From Tenacibaculum skagerrakense (GTDB lineage Bacteria > Bacteroidota > Bacteroidia > Flavobacteriales > Flavobacteriaceae): a stretch of DNA of 64,000 nucleotides. The stretch is from the NCBI RefSeq assembly GCF_004345825.1, contig NZ_SLXM01000011.1:30068-94067 (forward strand). Direction: 5' to 3'. The notes under the pieces are model-generated. The model saw nothing but the letters and a program-made list of their open reading frames with translations. It ran no database searches and was not told the DNA's origin. This document shows positions 46,576 through 55,053 of this stretch, one piece after another (positions within the stretch are counted from its first letter, which is position 1; each line of letters begins with the position of its first letter). Position numbers and translations under genes: made by a program.

Positions 46576-49255
46576 CTACACACTTTTCCTGATAATAATA
46601 ATTTACTTGTTTGGACTGTTTTTTATCGCATTCATAGCAGAAAGAAACATCAAAAGTAAATGGGTAAATAACTCTTATGTGTATGCTTTATCGCTAGGAG
46701 TGTATTGTTCCGCATGGACATATTATGGAAGTGTTGGAATTGCAGCAACATCCGGAATTTACTTTTTACCTATTTATCTAGGTCCGTTAATAGCCATTCC
46801 ACTTTGGATAGTTGTCATGCGTAAAATTATCAGAATTTCAAAGCAACATAAAATATCTTCCATAGCAGATTTTATTTCTCTTCGTTATGGAAATAGCAGA
46901 TTTTTAGGTGCTTTGGTAACTATTGTTTGTGTGTTGGGTATTGTTCCTTATATCTCATTACAATTAAAAGCTGTTTCTGAAACATTTATCATAATGACAG
47001 GTAGAGAGCATAATACCTCTCTTGGAATATTGTCTGATTCTACATTTTACATTGCTGTTATTTTAGCAATTTTTTCAGCTTTCTACGGAACTCAAACCAC
47101 AGATGCTACTATAAAACGTAAAGGAATTGTAGCAACGGTAGCATTAGAATCTGTAATTAAATTAGTTTTTTTTCTAATAGTTGGAGTCTATGTAACTTTT
47201 TTCTTGTTTGATGGAACTGAAGATATTTACAATCAAATTTCAGTTACCGATGGCTTTGAAAAATTGGTAACTATAGATAGTTTAGAAAGTGGGTTTAATT
47301 GGTCGTTTACCATAGCATTATCTTTTTTTGCTATTTTTTTATTACCTAGACAGTTTCAAGTTACAGTACTAGAAAACACGAGAACAAAGCATTTGAAAAA
47401 AGCTGTTTGGTTATTTCCTTTGTACTTGTTATTGTTCAATGTCTTTGTGATTTTTATTGCATGGGCAGGAAAACTTCAGTTAGATGAAAGTTTTAATCCA
47501 GAGTATTATACATTGTTTTTGCCATTACAAAATGATAATACTTTACTAGCTCTTTTGGTTTTTTTGGGTGGATTTTCAGCAGTTATTTCAATGGTAGTAG
47601 TATCTACACTTGCACTTTCTACTATGGTAAGTAATAATTTAATTATTCCTTATGGATATTTAGATACATTTATAAAAGGACAATCAGCTGAAAATGCCAC
47701 TTATATTAAAACAATTCGTAGAGTTTCAATTTTTATATTGATTATTGCGGCTTACTTATTCTATTATTATTTTTCAATTCAGTTGTCTTTATATTCTATA
47801 GGATTGATAGCTTTTGTAGTGATTTCTCAGTTAGCTCCATCATTTTTTATTGGTTTATATTGGAATAGAGGTTCATCTAAAGCGGCCATAATTGGAATTT
47901 TAATTGGATTTATGATTACGGTATACACGTTAATCTTACCATTTACTATAGAAGGATTAACAGGTTCTCGCGAGTTTACTGAGAATGGTATGTTTAGTTT
48001 AGAAATTTTAAAGCCTCATGCATTATTTGGAATTGACTTTTTAACACCGCCAGCACATGCGTTTTTTTGGAGTATTATGCTAAACTTACTTACATATCTT
48101 ATAATATCTCTTACCTCTAAAGGACATTACAGAGAGCGTAATTATGCTGAGATGTTTGTAGATTCTAGTAATTTTTCCTCGTTACAAGACAACGCTTTGG
48201 TATGGAAAGGTAAGGCTTATGTAGCAGATATTAAAAATGTATTGATTAAATTTTTAGGTGAAGAAAGAACCGAAAGAGCATTGAATTTATTTTTTGAAAA
48301 GTATAAACTATCAAAAAGTGCTCATATGGCAGATGCAAGATTGGTAAATTTCTCTGAAAAATTATTGACAGGAAGTATTGGTTCTGCATCCGCAAAGATT
48401 CTAATATCTAGCGTAGTTAAAGAGGAAGAAATAAGTTTGGTAGAGGTACTTAAAATTTTAGAAGAGTCTAAAGAAGCTAAGGCTGTTAATAGGGTATTAA
48501 CGGAAAAGTCAAACGAATTAACTGAACTTACTGGGCAATTACAAGAAGCTAATAATGAACTTATTCAAAAGGATAAGCAAAAAGATGAGTTTTTAGATAC
48601 TGTAGCGCACGAGTTAAAAACACCTTTAACTGGAATTAGGGCTGCTACTGAGTTGATTTTAGAAGATGAAGAAATGCCTTCTGAAATAAAGTCTCAATTC
48701 TTGCAAAATATTTTACATGATTCTGATCGTTTATCAAGATTGATTAATAATATTTTGGATTTTGAAAAGCTATCAACGGGAAGGGATAAGTTGGATTTTG
48801 TTGAGCAAAATATATTAGATACAATTTTAAAAGCAGTTAATAGTACTAAACATATAGCTTCAAAAAAAGGAATTACAATTGATATTGAAAAGGAAAAGAA
48901 CTATAGGTTAAAATATGATGAAGATAGAATTGTACAGGTTTTAACCAATTTAATTTCAAACGCAATTAAATTTTGTGGACCTACTAAAGGTCGTGTACAT
49001 ATAGCTTATGGTGTAAAAGACAATTTTATAGAGGTATATGTGAGAGATAATGGAAAAGGAATTGCAGAAGAGGATTTTGATTATATTTTCGATAAGTTTT
49101 ATCAATCCGAAAATCAAAATATAATTAAGCCTTTAGGAAGTGGTTTAGGATTGGCTATCAGCAAGCAAATAATAGAAAAACACAATGGTATAATTTGGGC
49201 AGAAAAAGGAAATAAAATCGGCGCAACCTTTGGTTTTAAGTTACCTTTTAAGTAA
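46568..49255 (+). CDS. CrbS-like sensor: SLC5 transporter domain, STAC domain and histidine kinase
   Basis: 895 residues. The N-terminal two thirds (about 1-530) is an SLC5/SSS transporter-like domain of 12-13 helices. A STAC-type linker (about 535-640, with YVADIKNVLIKFLGEERTERAL) follows, then a short coiled coil, HisKA with phospho-acceptor His681 in VAHELKTPLTGI, and HATPase_c with NLISNAIKF, DNGKGI and GSGLGLAIS. There is no PAS domain. This is the CbrA/CrbS architecture; CrbS-CrbR controls acs in Vibrio and Pseudomonas in response to acetate. Its response regulator starts 13 bases downstream. Confidence 0.93.
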   Translation: MNNYTLFLIIIIYLFGLFFIAFIAERNIKSKWVNNSYVYALSLGVYCSAWTYYGSVGIAATSGIYFLPIYLGPLIAIPLWIVVMRKIIRISKQHKISSIADFISLRYGNSRFLGALVTIVCVLGIVPYISLQLKAVSETFIIMTGREHNTSLGILSDSTFYIAVILAIFSAFYGTQTTDATIKRKGIVATVALESVIKLVFFLIVGVYVTFFLFDGTEDIYNQISVTDGFEKLVTIDSLESGFNWSFTIALSFFAIFLLPRQFQVTVLENTRTKHLKKAVWLFPLYLLLFNVFVIFIAWAGKLQLDESFNPEYYTLFLPLQNDNTLLALLVFLGGFSAVISMVVVSTLALSTMVSNNLIIPYGYLDTFIKGQSAENATYIKTIRRVSIFILIIAAYLFYYYFSIQLSLYSIGLIAFVVISQLAPSFFIGLYWNRGSSKAAIIGILIGFMITVYTLILPFTIEGLTGSREFTENGMFSLEILKPHALFGIDFLTPPAHAFFWSIMLNLLTYLIISLTSKGHYRERNYAEMFVDSSNFSSLQDNALVWKGKAYVADIKNVLIKFLGEERTERALNLFFEKYKLSKSAHMADARLVNFSEKLLTGSIGSASAKILISSVVKEEEISLVEVLKILEESKEAKAVNRVLTEKSNELTELTGQLQEANNELIQKDKQKDEFLDTVAHELKTPLTGIRAATELILEDEEMPSEIKSQFLQNILHDSDRLSRLINNILDFEKLSTGRDKLDFVEQNILDTILKAVNSTKHIASKKGITIDIEKEKNYRLKYDEDRIVQVLTNLISNAIKFCGPTKGRVHIAYGVKDNFIEVYVRDNGKGIAEEDFDYIFDKFYQSENQNIIKPLGSGLGLAISKQIIEKHNGIIWAEKGNKIGATFGFKLPFK

Positions 49256-49268
49256 ATTGTACCTTCAT

Positions 49269-49634
49269 ATGAATAGAAAAATATTAATTGTTGATGATGA
49301 GCCAAATATTGTAATGACTTTAGAATATACGTTCAAAAAAAATAATTTTGATGTATACATTGCAAGAGATGGAGGAGAGGCAATAGAAATAGTTAAGAGT
49401 GTAAAACCTGATGTTGTTCTATTGGATATTATGATGCCGAATGTAGATGGTTATCAAACACTTGAATTTATTAAAAGTAATAATGAATTAAGAAACATTA
49501 AAGTAGTGTTTCTTACAGCAAAAAATAAAGCTTCAGATATTGATAAAGGCTTAAAACTTGGGGCAGATAAATATTTATTAAAGCCGTTTTCAATAAAAAA
49601 AATAGTTACTGAAATTAATGAACTATTAAATTAA
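49269..49634 (+). CDS. Receiver-only response regulator, partner of the CrbS-like kinase
   Basis: 121 residues from the ATG at 49269 (MNRKILIVDDEPN), 13 bases after the kinase stop; a longer frame from 49230 would overlap the kinase and lacks the usual start. All receiver residues are present: acidic pair Asp9/Asp10, phospho-acceptor Asp53 (LLDIMMPN), Thr83 and Lys105 (LLKPF). The protein ends after the last helix, with no DNA-binding or other output domain. CrbR of Gammaproteobacteria carries a LuxR-type HTH, so here the signal must pass to another protein. Confidence 0.93.
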   Translation: MNRKILIVDDEPNIVMTLEYTFKKNNFDVYIARDGGEAIEIVKSVKPDVVLLDIMMPNVDGYQTLEFIKSNNELRNIKVVFLTAKNKASDIDKGLKLGADKYLLKPFSIKKIVTEINELLN

Positions 49635-49684
49635 AACTTGGTGAAGTGTGCAAAGTATCTAGTTTTAATTAATAGCATATAAAC

Positions 49685-49912
49685 ATGAAATTTCAAATAT
49701 CACCACGAGCATCAGACATGATCATATTGTTTTATGTTGTTGGCTCTTTATATCTTCGATTTTACCTCGAGAGTAAAGTCCAAATTAGTCCATTAAATTC
49801 TATAGTGATTGGTTTATCATTTGTGGTAATTATTTGGTCACTTATCAAATTAAAAGTCTTAGTTCCAAATTGGTTCGGACTTTTTAAAACTCAATCAAAC
49901 CTTAAAGAATAA
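49685..49912 (+). CDS. Small membrane protein between the response regulator and acs
   Basis: 75 residues with two hydrophobic segments (about 10-28 and 38-62) and short polar ends. No family was recognised. Its stop is 5 bases before the acs ATG and its start 50 bases after the response regulator, so it belongs to the acetate unit. It is the third very small membrane protein of this cluster, after DUF4212 and the 64-residue protein. Confidence 0.7.
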   Translation: MKFQISPRASDMIILFYVVGSLYLRFYLESKVQISPLNSIVIGLSFVVIIWSLIKLKVLVPNWFGLFKTQSNLKE

Positions 49913-49917
49913 TTAAA

Positions 49918-51825
49918 ATGAGTAATTATCATATAAAACATTTAGAAGAATACTATCAAGTTTATAGGAAATCCGTAAGAAATCCTGAAGTTTTTTGGGA
50001 AGAAATTGCCGAAGAACATTTTTTATGGCGAAAAAAATGGGATAATGTGTTAAGTTGGGATTTTACCAAACCCGAAGTAAAATGGTTTGAAGGAGCACAA
50101 CTGAACATAACCGAGAATTGTATCGATCGTCATTTATATACAAGAGGGGATAAAACTGCAATTATTTTTGAACCCAATGACCCGAATGAAAAAGCTGAAC
50201 ATATTACGTACACACAATTACATGAAAGAGTTTGTAAGTTCGCTAATGTTTTAAAAGATAAAGGAATTAAAAAAGGAGATCGAGTTTGTATTTATCTTCC
50301 AATGATTCCTGAATTGGCAATAGCTGTTCTTGCTTGTGCTCGTATTGGAGCAATACATTCAGTGGTATTTGCTGGTTTTTCATCAACAGCATTAGCAACC
50401 AGAATTAATGATTCGGAATGTAAAATGGTTTTGACGAGTGACGGTTCGTATCGTGGAGCAAAAACTATCGATTTAAAAGGAATTGTAGACGAGGCGTTAA
50501 AAGAGTGTGATTGTGTAGAAAGTGTGTTGGTCGCTAAACGTATTAATTCTGATATTGATATGAAAGAGGGGAGAGATCATTGGCTACAGCCGTTGTTAGA
50601 TAATGCTTCTGAAAGTTGTAAACCAGAAATAATGAATGCCGAAGATCCATTGTTTATCTTGTATACCTCTGGATCTACCGGAAAACCAAAAGGAATGGTT
50701 CACTCAACAGCAGGCTATATGGTGTATACAGCATATACGTTTAAAAATGTTTTTCAATATAGAGAGCAAGATATATACTGGTGTACTGCAGATATTGGTT
50801 GGATTACTGGACACAGCTACATTGTTTACGGACCTTTATGCAACGGAGCAACTACCGTAATGTTTGAAGGTGTTCCTAGTTATCCTGATTTTGGGCGTTT
50901 TTGGGAGATTGTAGAAAAACATAAAATAAATCAGTTTTATACTGCACCAACTGCAATACGAGCATTGGCGAAAGAAGGAGTAGGTCATCTTGAAAAACAC
51001 GATTTATCATCTTTAAAAGTATTAGGAACTGTTGGAGAACCAATTAATGAAGAAGCATGGCACTGGTATGATGATAATGTAGGTAAGAAAAAAGCTCCGA
51101 TTGTAGATACCTGGTGGCAAACAGAAACGGGTGGAATTATGATTACGCCCATAGCATTTGCTACTCCGACAAAACCAACATATGCTACACTTCCTTTTAT
51201 AGGTATTCAGCCTGCACTGATGGATGAAAGTGGAAACGAAATTAAAGGAAATCAGGTAGATGGCCGTTTGTGTATTAAGTTTCCTTGGCCAAGTATGGCA
51301 CGAACTATATGGGGAAATCATCAACGCTACAAGGATACTTATTTTTCTGCCTATGAAAACAAGTATTTTACAGGTGATGGTGCATTGAGAGATGAGGTTG
51401 GTTACTACAGAATTACAGGTAGAGTAGATGATGTAATTATTGTGTCTGGTCATAACTTAGGAACAGCTCCTATAGAAGATGCAATTAATGAACACCCTGC
51501 TGTAGCAGAATCAGCTATTGTTGGTTTTCCACATGATATCAAAGGAAATGCATTATACGGGTATGTAACGTTAAAAGAAACTGGTGAGGGAAGAAATCAA
51601 GATAACTTGCGTAACGAGATTAATCAATTAATTACCGAACAAATTGGTCCAATAGCCAAATTAGATAAAATTCAATTTACTGAAGGATTACCTAAAACAC
51701 GCTCTGGAAAAATCATGAGAAGAATTCTTAGAAAAATAGCCTCGAAGGATATTAGTAATTTAGGAGATACAAGTACGCTGTTAAATCCTGAAGTAGTACA
51801 AAGTATTATAGATAATGCATTCTAA
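49918..51825 (+). CDS. acs: Acetate--CoA ligase
   Basis: 635 residues, an adenylate-forming enzyme that turns acetate, ATP and CoA into acetyl-CoA. Motifs are YTSGSTGKPKGMVHSTAGYM near 244-263, DTWWQTETGG near 396-405, GRVDDVIIVSGHNLGTAPIE near 501-520 and PKTRSGKIMRR at 592-602 with the adenylation lysine Lys598, the site controlled by acetylation in other bacteria. The DUF4212/symporter pair and CrbS-like sensor upstream make acetate the likely substrate. The gene ends at a bidirectional terminator. Confidence 0.97.
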   Translation: MSNYHIKHLEEYYQVYRKSVRNPEVFWEEIAEEHFLWRKKWDNVLSWDFTKPEVKWFEGAQLNITENCIDRHLYTRGDKTAIIFEPNDPNEKAEHITYTQLHERVCKFANVLKDKGIKKGDRVCIYLPMIPELAIAVLACARIGAIHSVVFAGFSSTALATRINDSECKMVLTSDGSYRGAKTIDLKGIVDEALKECDCVESVLVAKRINSDIDMKEGRDHWLQPLLDNASESCKPEIMNAEDPLFILYTSGSTGKPKGMVHSTAGYMVYTAYTFKNVFQYREQDIYWCTADIGWITGHSYIVYGPLCNGATTVMFEGVPSYPDFGRFWEIVEKHKINQFYTAPTAIRALAKEGVGHLEKHDLSSLKVLGTVGEPINEEAWHWYDDNVGKKKAPIVDTWWQTETGGIMITPIAFATPTKPTYATLPFIGIQPALMDESGNEIKGNQVDGRLCIKFPWPSMARTIWGNHQRYKDTYFSAYENKYFTGDGALRDEVGYYRITGRVDDVIIVSGHNLGTAPIEDAINEHPAVAESAIVGFPHDIKGNALYGYVTLKETGEGRNQDNLRNEINQLITEQIGPIAKLDKIQFTEGLPKTRSGKIMRRILRKIASKDISNLGDTSTLLNPEVVQSIIDNAF

Positions 51826-51843
51826 TTTTTACAGGTATAAATA

Positions 51844-51872
51844 AAATACGCAGCTTTTGCTGCGTATTTTTT
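51844..51872. terminator. Bidirectional terminator between acs and the exonuclease gene
   Basis: ATACGCAGC pairs perfectly with GCTGCGTAT around a TTTT loop, with A tract before and T tract after. Confidence 0.93.
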
Positions 51873-52515
51873 ATATCCAAGTAAACAGGTGTTTAAGTTG
51901 TAACTTCGAATTTTTACGTTTTAATAGAGATAAGATTTTTAAAAAGATTAAAGCAGTTAAAAAAGCATCGCCAGACGCAGTATGTCTATCGTGTTTGGTT
52001 ATTTTAAAAATCTCACACAATTCATCTAAGCTGTAAAAATTATTTCTATTAACATATTTGGTTTTCTTGTATAATACACCGGTGTCTAAAACTTTGTTTT
52101 TTAGTTTAGGTAGACCTAATCTATGTAATGCTTCGTTAATCATTTGAATATCAAAATTAGCATGATGGGCTATCAAAACAGCATTTTTAATATGATTTAA
52201 GAATTGTATTATAGCTTCTTCTTCTGTAATTTTCGTAATATTTCCTTCCTTTAGAATACCGTGAATAGGCACAGTGTCCGCATTAAAATTTTCTTGAATT
52301 ACATAACATTCTAAACTGTCTGCAACATCAATTGAAAAATTAGAGACAGCTACGGTACCAATTGAAAGAATCTTATCTACTTTCGGATTTAAACCTGTAG
52401 TTTCTGTATCAAAAACCACAAATCGAGTAGTTTTTAAATCGTTTTGTTTTGCTTTAAATGAATCTGTATAGTTCTTCCAGAAATCAGGATATGCTTTTCG
52501 TTGAAACCATTTCAT
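51871..52515 (-). CDS. DnaQ-like 3'-5' exonuclease (DEDDh)
   Basis: 214 residues. Exo I reads VVFDTETTGLNP with Asp36 and Glu38, Exo II reads AHHANFDIQMINEAL, and Exo III reads HTASGDAFLTALIF with the catalytic His and Asp. It lacks other polymerase III epsilon features. It is 1 base downstream of the cNMP/CBS/DUF294 gene on the same strand, a pairing that recurs next to acs/actP loci in Gammaproteobacteria. Its role in acetate metabolism or signalling is not established; it may act on a nucleotide signal or RNA rather than in DNA replication. Confidence 0.92.
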   Translation of the reverse strand: MKWFQRKAYPDFWKNYTDSFKAKQNDLKTTRFVVFDTETTGLNPKVDKILSIGTVAVSNFSIDVADSLECYVIQENFNADTVPIHGILKEGNITKITEEEAIIQFLNHIKNAVLIAHHANFDIQMINEALHRLGLPKLKNKVLDTGVLYKKTKYVNRNNFYSLDELCEIFKITKHDRHTASGDAFLTALIFLKILSLLKRKNSKLQLKHLFTWI

Positions 52516-52516
52516 A

Positions 52517-54421
52517 TTACATAATTTGAGAAAGTTTGAAACGAACGCGAATCAATTCTTGAATATCTTTTACAGCTTTAAAAGAACCTTTTAATTTTAA
52601 CCTTTCGGCTTTACTTAATTTTTGAATCTGAATAAACCTACCGGAATCATTATTATGTAAACCTTGTTGAGTTCTGAATCTCAAAAATACCTTAAAAGCA
52701 TTGATGCAAGAATCGAACAAATCTTTATTTTGAGGTTCAATTTCCTTGAGTTTATCAAATCGGGATATAGTATTATTAAAATCTTTTAGTTTGTGATATA
52801 AAATTAATAAGCGAGCTGCATCCACTAAAGGCATAATAGCTCGTGCTTTAATATCAAAAAGATCTTTATGTTCTCCAGAATCTTCCACTAAAAAGTTTCT
52901 AAAAAAACTCAATGGAGGAGGGTTCTTAATAGCATTTAAACCTAAATAATTTAAGAAAATTTCATATTTGCTAATTGCATCAAAAATACTTTCAGACATT
53001 TGACTTACCAGTTCTTTATTACCGTAAGTCATATCATAATCAAAGAAGATAGTGCAAAGCATTATTTTATCTTCATTAGGTTTCGTAATCCAATTCGTAA
53101 ATTGATTTTTCCATTCGGTGAGAGATAAACACCATTTTGGGTTACTTGTCATCATTTCTGCTGGACAATATTCAAATCCTACGATATTTAATTTATGGTT
53201 TATTGATTTAGCAAGAGTTAAAAAATAGGTTCTGACTTCTTCAATGTTAGTTGGCTCCACATCGTCAAAAACTAGTGCATTATCTTGATCTGTTAATAAA
53301 AGTTGTTCTTTTCTTCCTTGACTACCAATTGCTAGCCAAGAAAATGTAGTAGGGGGCGATTTTAATTCGAGTAAACTTAAATCGATAATTCGTTTGGTAA
53401 TAGCTTCATTAATTGCGGATATGATATTTGCGACAAATGAAATAGGAATTGCTTGTTCAATATAATTTTGCAATAACACCTGAGCTTTCTCTCTTATAAA
53501 TTTTAATTCATCTGCAGTTTTTGCTCTTTTAATTTCTTTTATCAATACAGATGGATTATTTCCGTGAATAACAATTATATCGTGATCTGAGAGTATTCCG
53601 ATTAGTTTTGTTTCAGTAGTTCCATCTTCTGTAATACATAAATGTGAAATATCGTTTTTTAACATGCCTATTTGTGCTTCGCTAACCGTAATGTTGGGTG
53701 AAAAAGTTATTACAGGAAAAGACATAATTGACGTAATATTTTCTGAAATTCTAATGTTACCTGTGGCTACTTTATTTCGTATATCTTTATCAGTAACAAT
53801 TCCAATTGGTTTGTTTTCTTCAATAATAACGATAGAGCCAACTTTGTTGTTACTCATAATAATAGAAGCTTCTTGAATACTAGTATCTTTGGAGCACACA
53901 ATTGGATTTTTTGAAAAGTTTGCAGATTGTACTTCGGTAAAATTGGTGGAATTTGGATTTAAAAAATTTTCATTAGTGAATAAAGTATCTTTTTGTTCAT
54001 TAGAATATGGATTTCGGGTATTGGTAGCAAAACTTTCAATTAAAAATTGATTGAATTTAGAATTGTGATTAATAATTTCTTTTAACGCTAGAGAAGAAAT
54101 ACTATATATAATGCTCTCTTCAATAGCTCGAGCATTTAATAAATATTGATCTTTTCGTACCACCGCACGCAAACCAAAAATATCACCTTCATCACATTTG
54201 TCTACTAATTGAGAATCTTTATAAATACCAATGGCGCCATCTTTTACTACATAAAAAAAATCATGAACTTCCTCTTTCTCTTCAAAAACAAAATCATTTT
54301 TCTCAAAATATAGAACTTTTACTTGAGATGAAATTGAAAGAAGTTCTTCATGAGATAATAAATCAAAAGGAGGAAAATCTTTTAAAAAATCTAAAATACG
54401 TTGAGCTATAGTATTTTTCAT
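52517..54421 (-). CDS. cNMP-binding/CBS/DUF294 nucleotidyltransferase-like signalling protein
   Basis: 634 residues, cytoplasmic. Domain order is a cyclic-nucleotide-binding-like domain (about 15-135), a CBS pair (about 165-295, with SNNKVGSIVIIEENKPIGIV), a DUF294 nucleotidyltransferase-like domain with GSQGRKEQ at 366-373 followed by TDQDNALVF, and a helical DUF294 C-terminal domain (about 490-634). The nucleotidyltransferase site (GS plus DxD) looks intact. Relatives sit beside acs and actP in many bacteria. The protein likely reads a nucleotide level and modifies or regulates a partner; the exonuclease gene follows after 1 base. Confidence 0.93.
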   Translation of the reverse strand: MKNTIAQRILDFLKDFPPFDLLSHEELLSISSQVKVLYFEKNDFVFEEKEEVHDFFYVVKDGAIGIYKDSQLVDKCDEGDIFGLRAVVRKDQYLLNARAIEESIIYSISSLALKEIINHNSKFNQFLIESFATNTRNPYSNEQKDTLFTNENFLNPNSTNFTEVQSANFSKNPIVCSKDTSIQEASIIMSNNKVGSIVIIEENKPIGIVTDKDIRNKVATGNIRISENITSIMSFPVITFSPNITVSEAQIGMLKNDISHLCITEDGTTETKLIGILSDHDIIVIHGNNPSVLIKEIKRAKTADELKFIREKAQVLLQNYIEQAIPISFVANIISAINEAITKRIIDLSLLELKSPPTTFSWLAIGSQGRKEQLLLTDQDNALVFDDVEPTNIEEVRTYFLTLAKSINHKLNIVGFEYCPAEMMTSNPKWCLSLTEWKNQFTNWITKPNEDKIMLCTIFFDYDMTYGNKELVSQMSESIFDAISKYEIFLNYLGLNAIKNPPPLSFFRNFLVEDSGEHKDLFDIKARAIMPLVDAARLLILYHKLKDFNNTISRFDKLKEIEPQNKDLFDSCINAFKVFLRFRTQQGLHNNDSGRFIQIQKLSKAERLKLKGSFKAVKDIQELIRVRFKLSQIM

Positions 54422-54579
54422 TTCACTAATTTATTGAAATTTAGGAGGACATGGTATGAGTAAAATCATCTTTCATCGTAAATCGATGCTTCTTTTATTA
54501 AAATAATCTTAAAACAAGATTAGAGAATTTTAATAACGATATTTTTTGTAACTTAAAATCGATTAAAAACTTACATATA

Positions 54580-55041
54580 ATGCCAACCTATAATTTAAAA
54601 ATCAATGGAGAATTGGTAACTGTTACTGCCGATTCTGATACTCCTTTGTTATGGATTTTAAGAGACAAACTTAATTTAGTTGGAACAAAATTTGGTTGTG
54701 GTATAGCACAGTGTGGAGCTTGTACAGTTCATGTAGATGGTGTAGCTACTAGAAGTTGCCAATTACAAATTTCTCTCATCGACAAAGAAGAGATTACAAC
54801 TATTGAAGGATTGTCAAAAGACGGAAATCATCCTTTACAAGAAGCATGGGAAGAGGTTGATGTTCCTCAGTGTGGTTATTGCCAAGCTGGACAAATTATG
54901 ACAGCAGCATCTTTCTTAAAAGAAAATCCGAATCCTACTACTCAAGAAATTCGTGAAGCAATGCATGGAAATCTTTGTAGATGTGCATCATATAATAGAA
55001 TTGAAAAAGCAGTTGCAAAAGCAGCAACAAAAATGTCCTAA
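54580..55041 (+). CDS. iorA: [2Fe-2S] subunit of molybdenum hydroxylase (isoquinoline 1-oxidoreductase alpha type)
   Basis: 153 residues, no signal peptide. The plant-type [2Fe-2S] cluster ligands are Cys40, Cys45, Cys48 and Cys60; the second, xanthine-oxidase-type cluster ligands are Cys98, Cys101, Cys133 and Cys135 (QCGYCQAGQ and GNLCRCASY). It passes electrons from the molybdenum subunit encoded 12 bases downstream. It would be carried across the membrane with that subunit, which bears a Tat signal. The 158-base upstream gap is discussed among the findings. Confidence 0.93.
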   Translation: MPTYNLKINGELVTVTADSDTPLLWILRDKLNLVGTKFGCGIAQCGACTVHVDGVATRSCQLQISLIDKEEITTIEGLSKDGNHPLQEAWEEVDVPQCGYCQAGQIMTAASFLKENPNPTTQEIREAMHGNLCRCASYNRIEKAVAKAATKMS

Positions 55042-55053
55042 AAACTAATAACC

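Noticed and set aside
51022..51453. Open frame of 143 codons on the minus strand inside acs
   Set aside because: It lies wholly within a well-supported acs gene, has no recognisable domain and is the expected by-product of codon use on the opposite strand.
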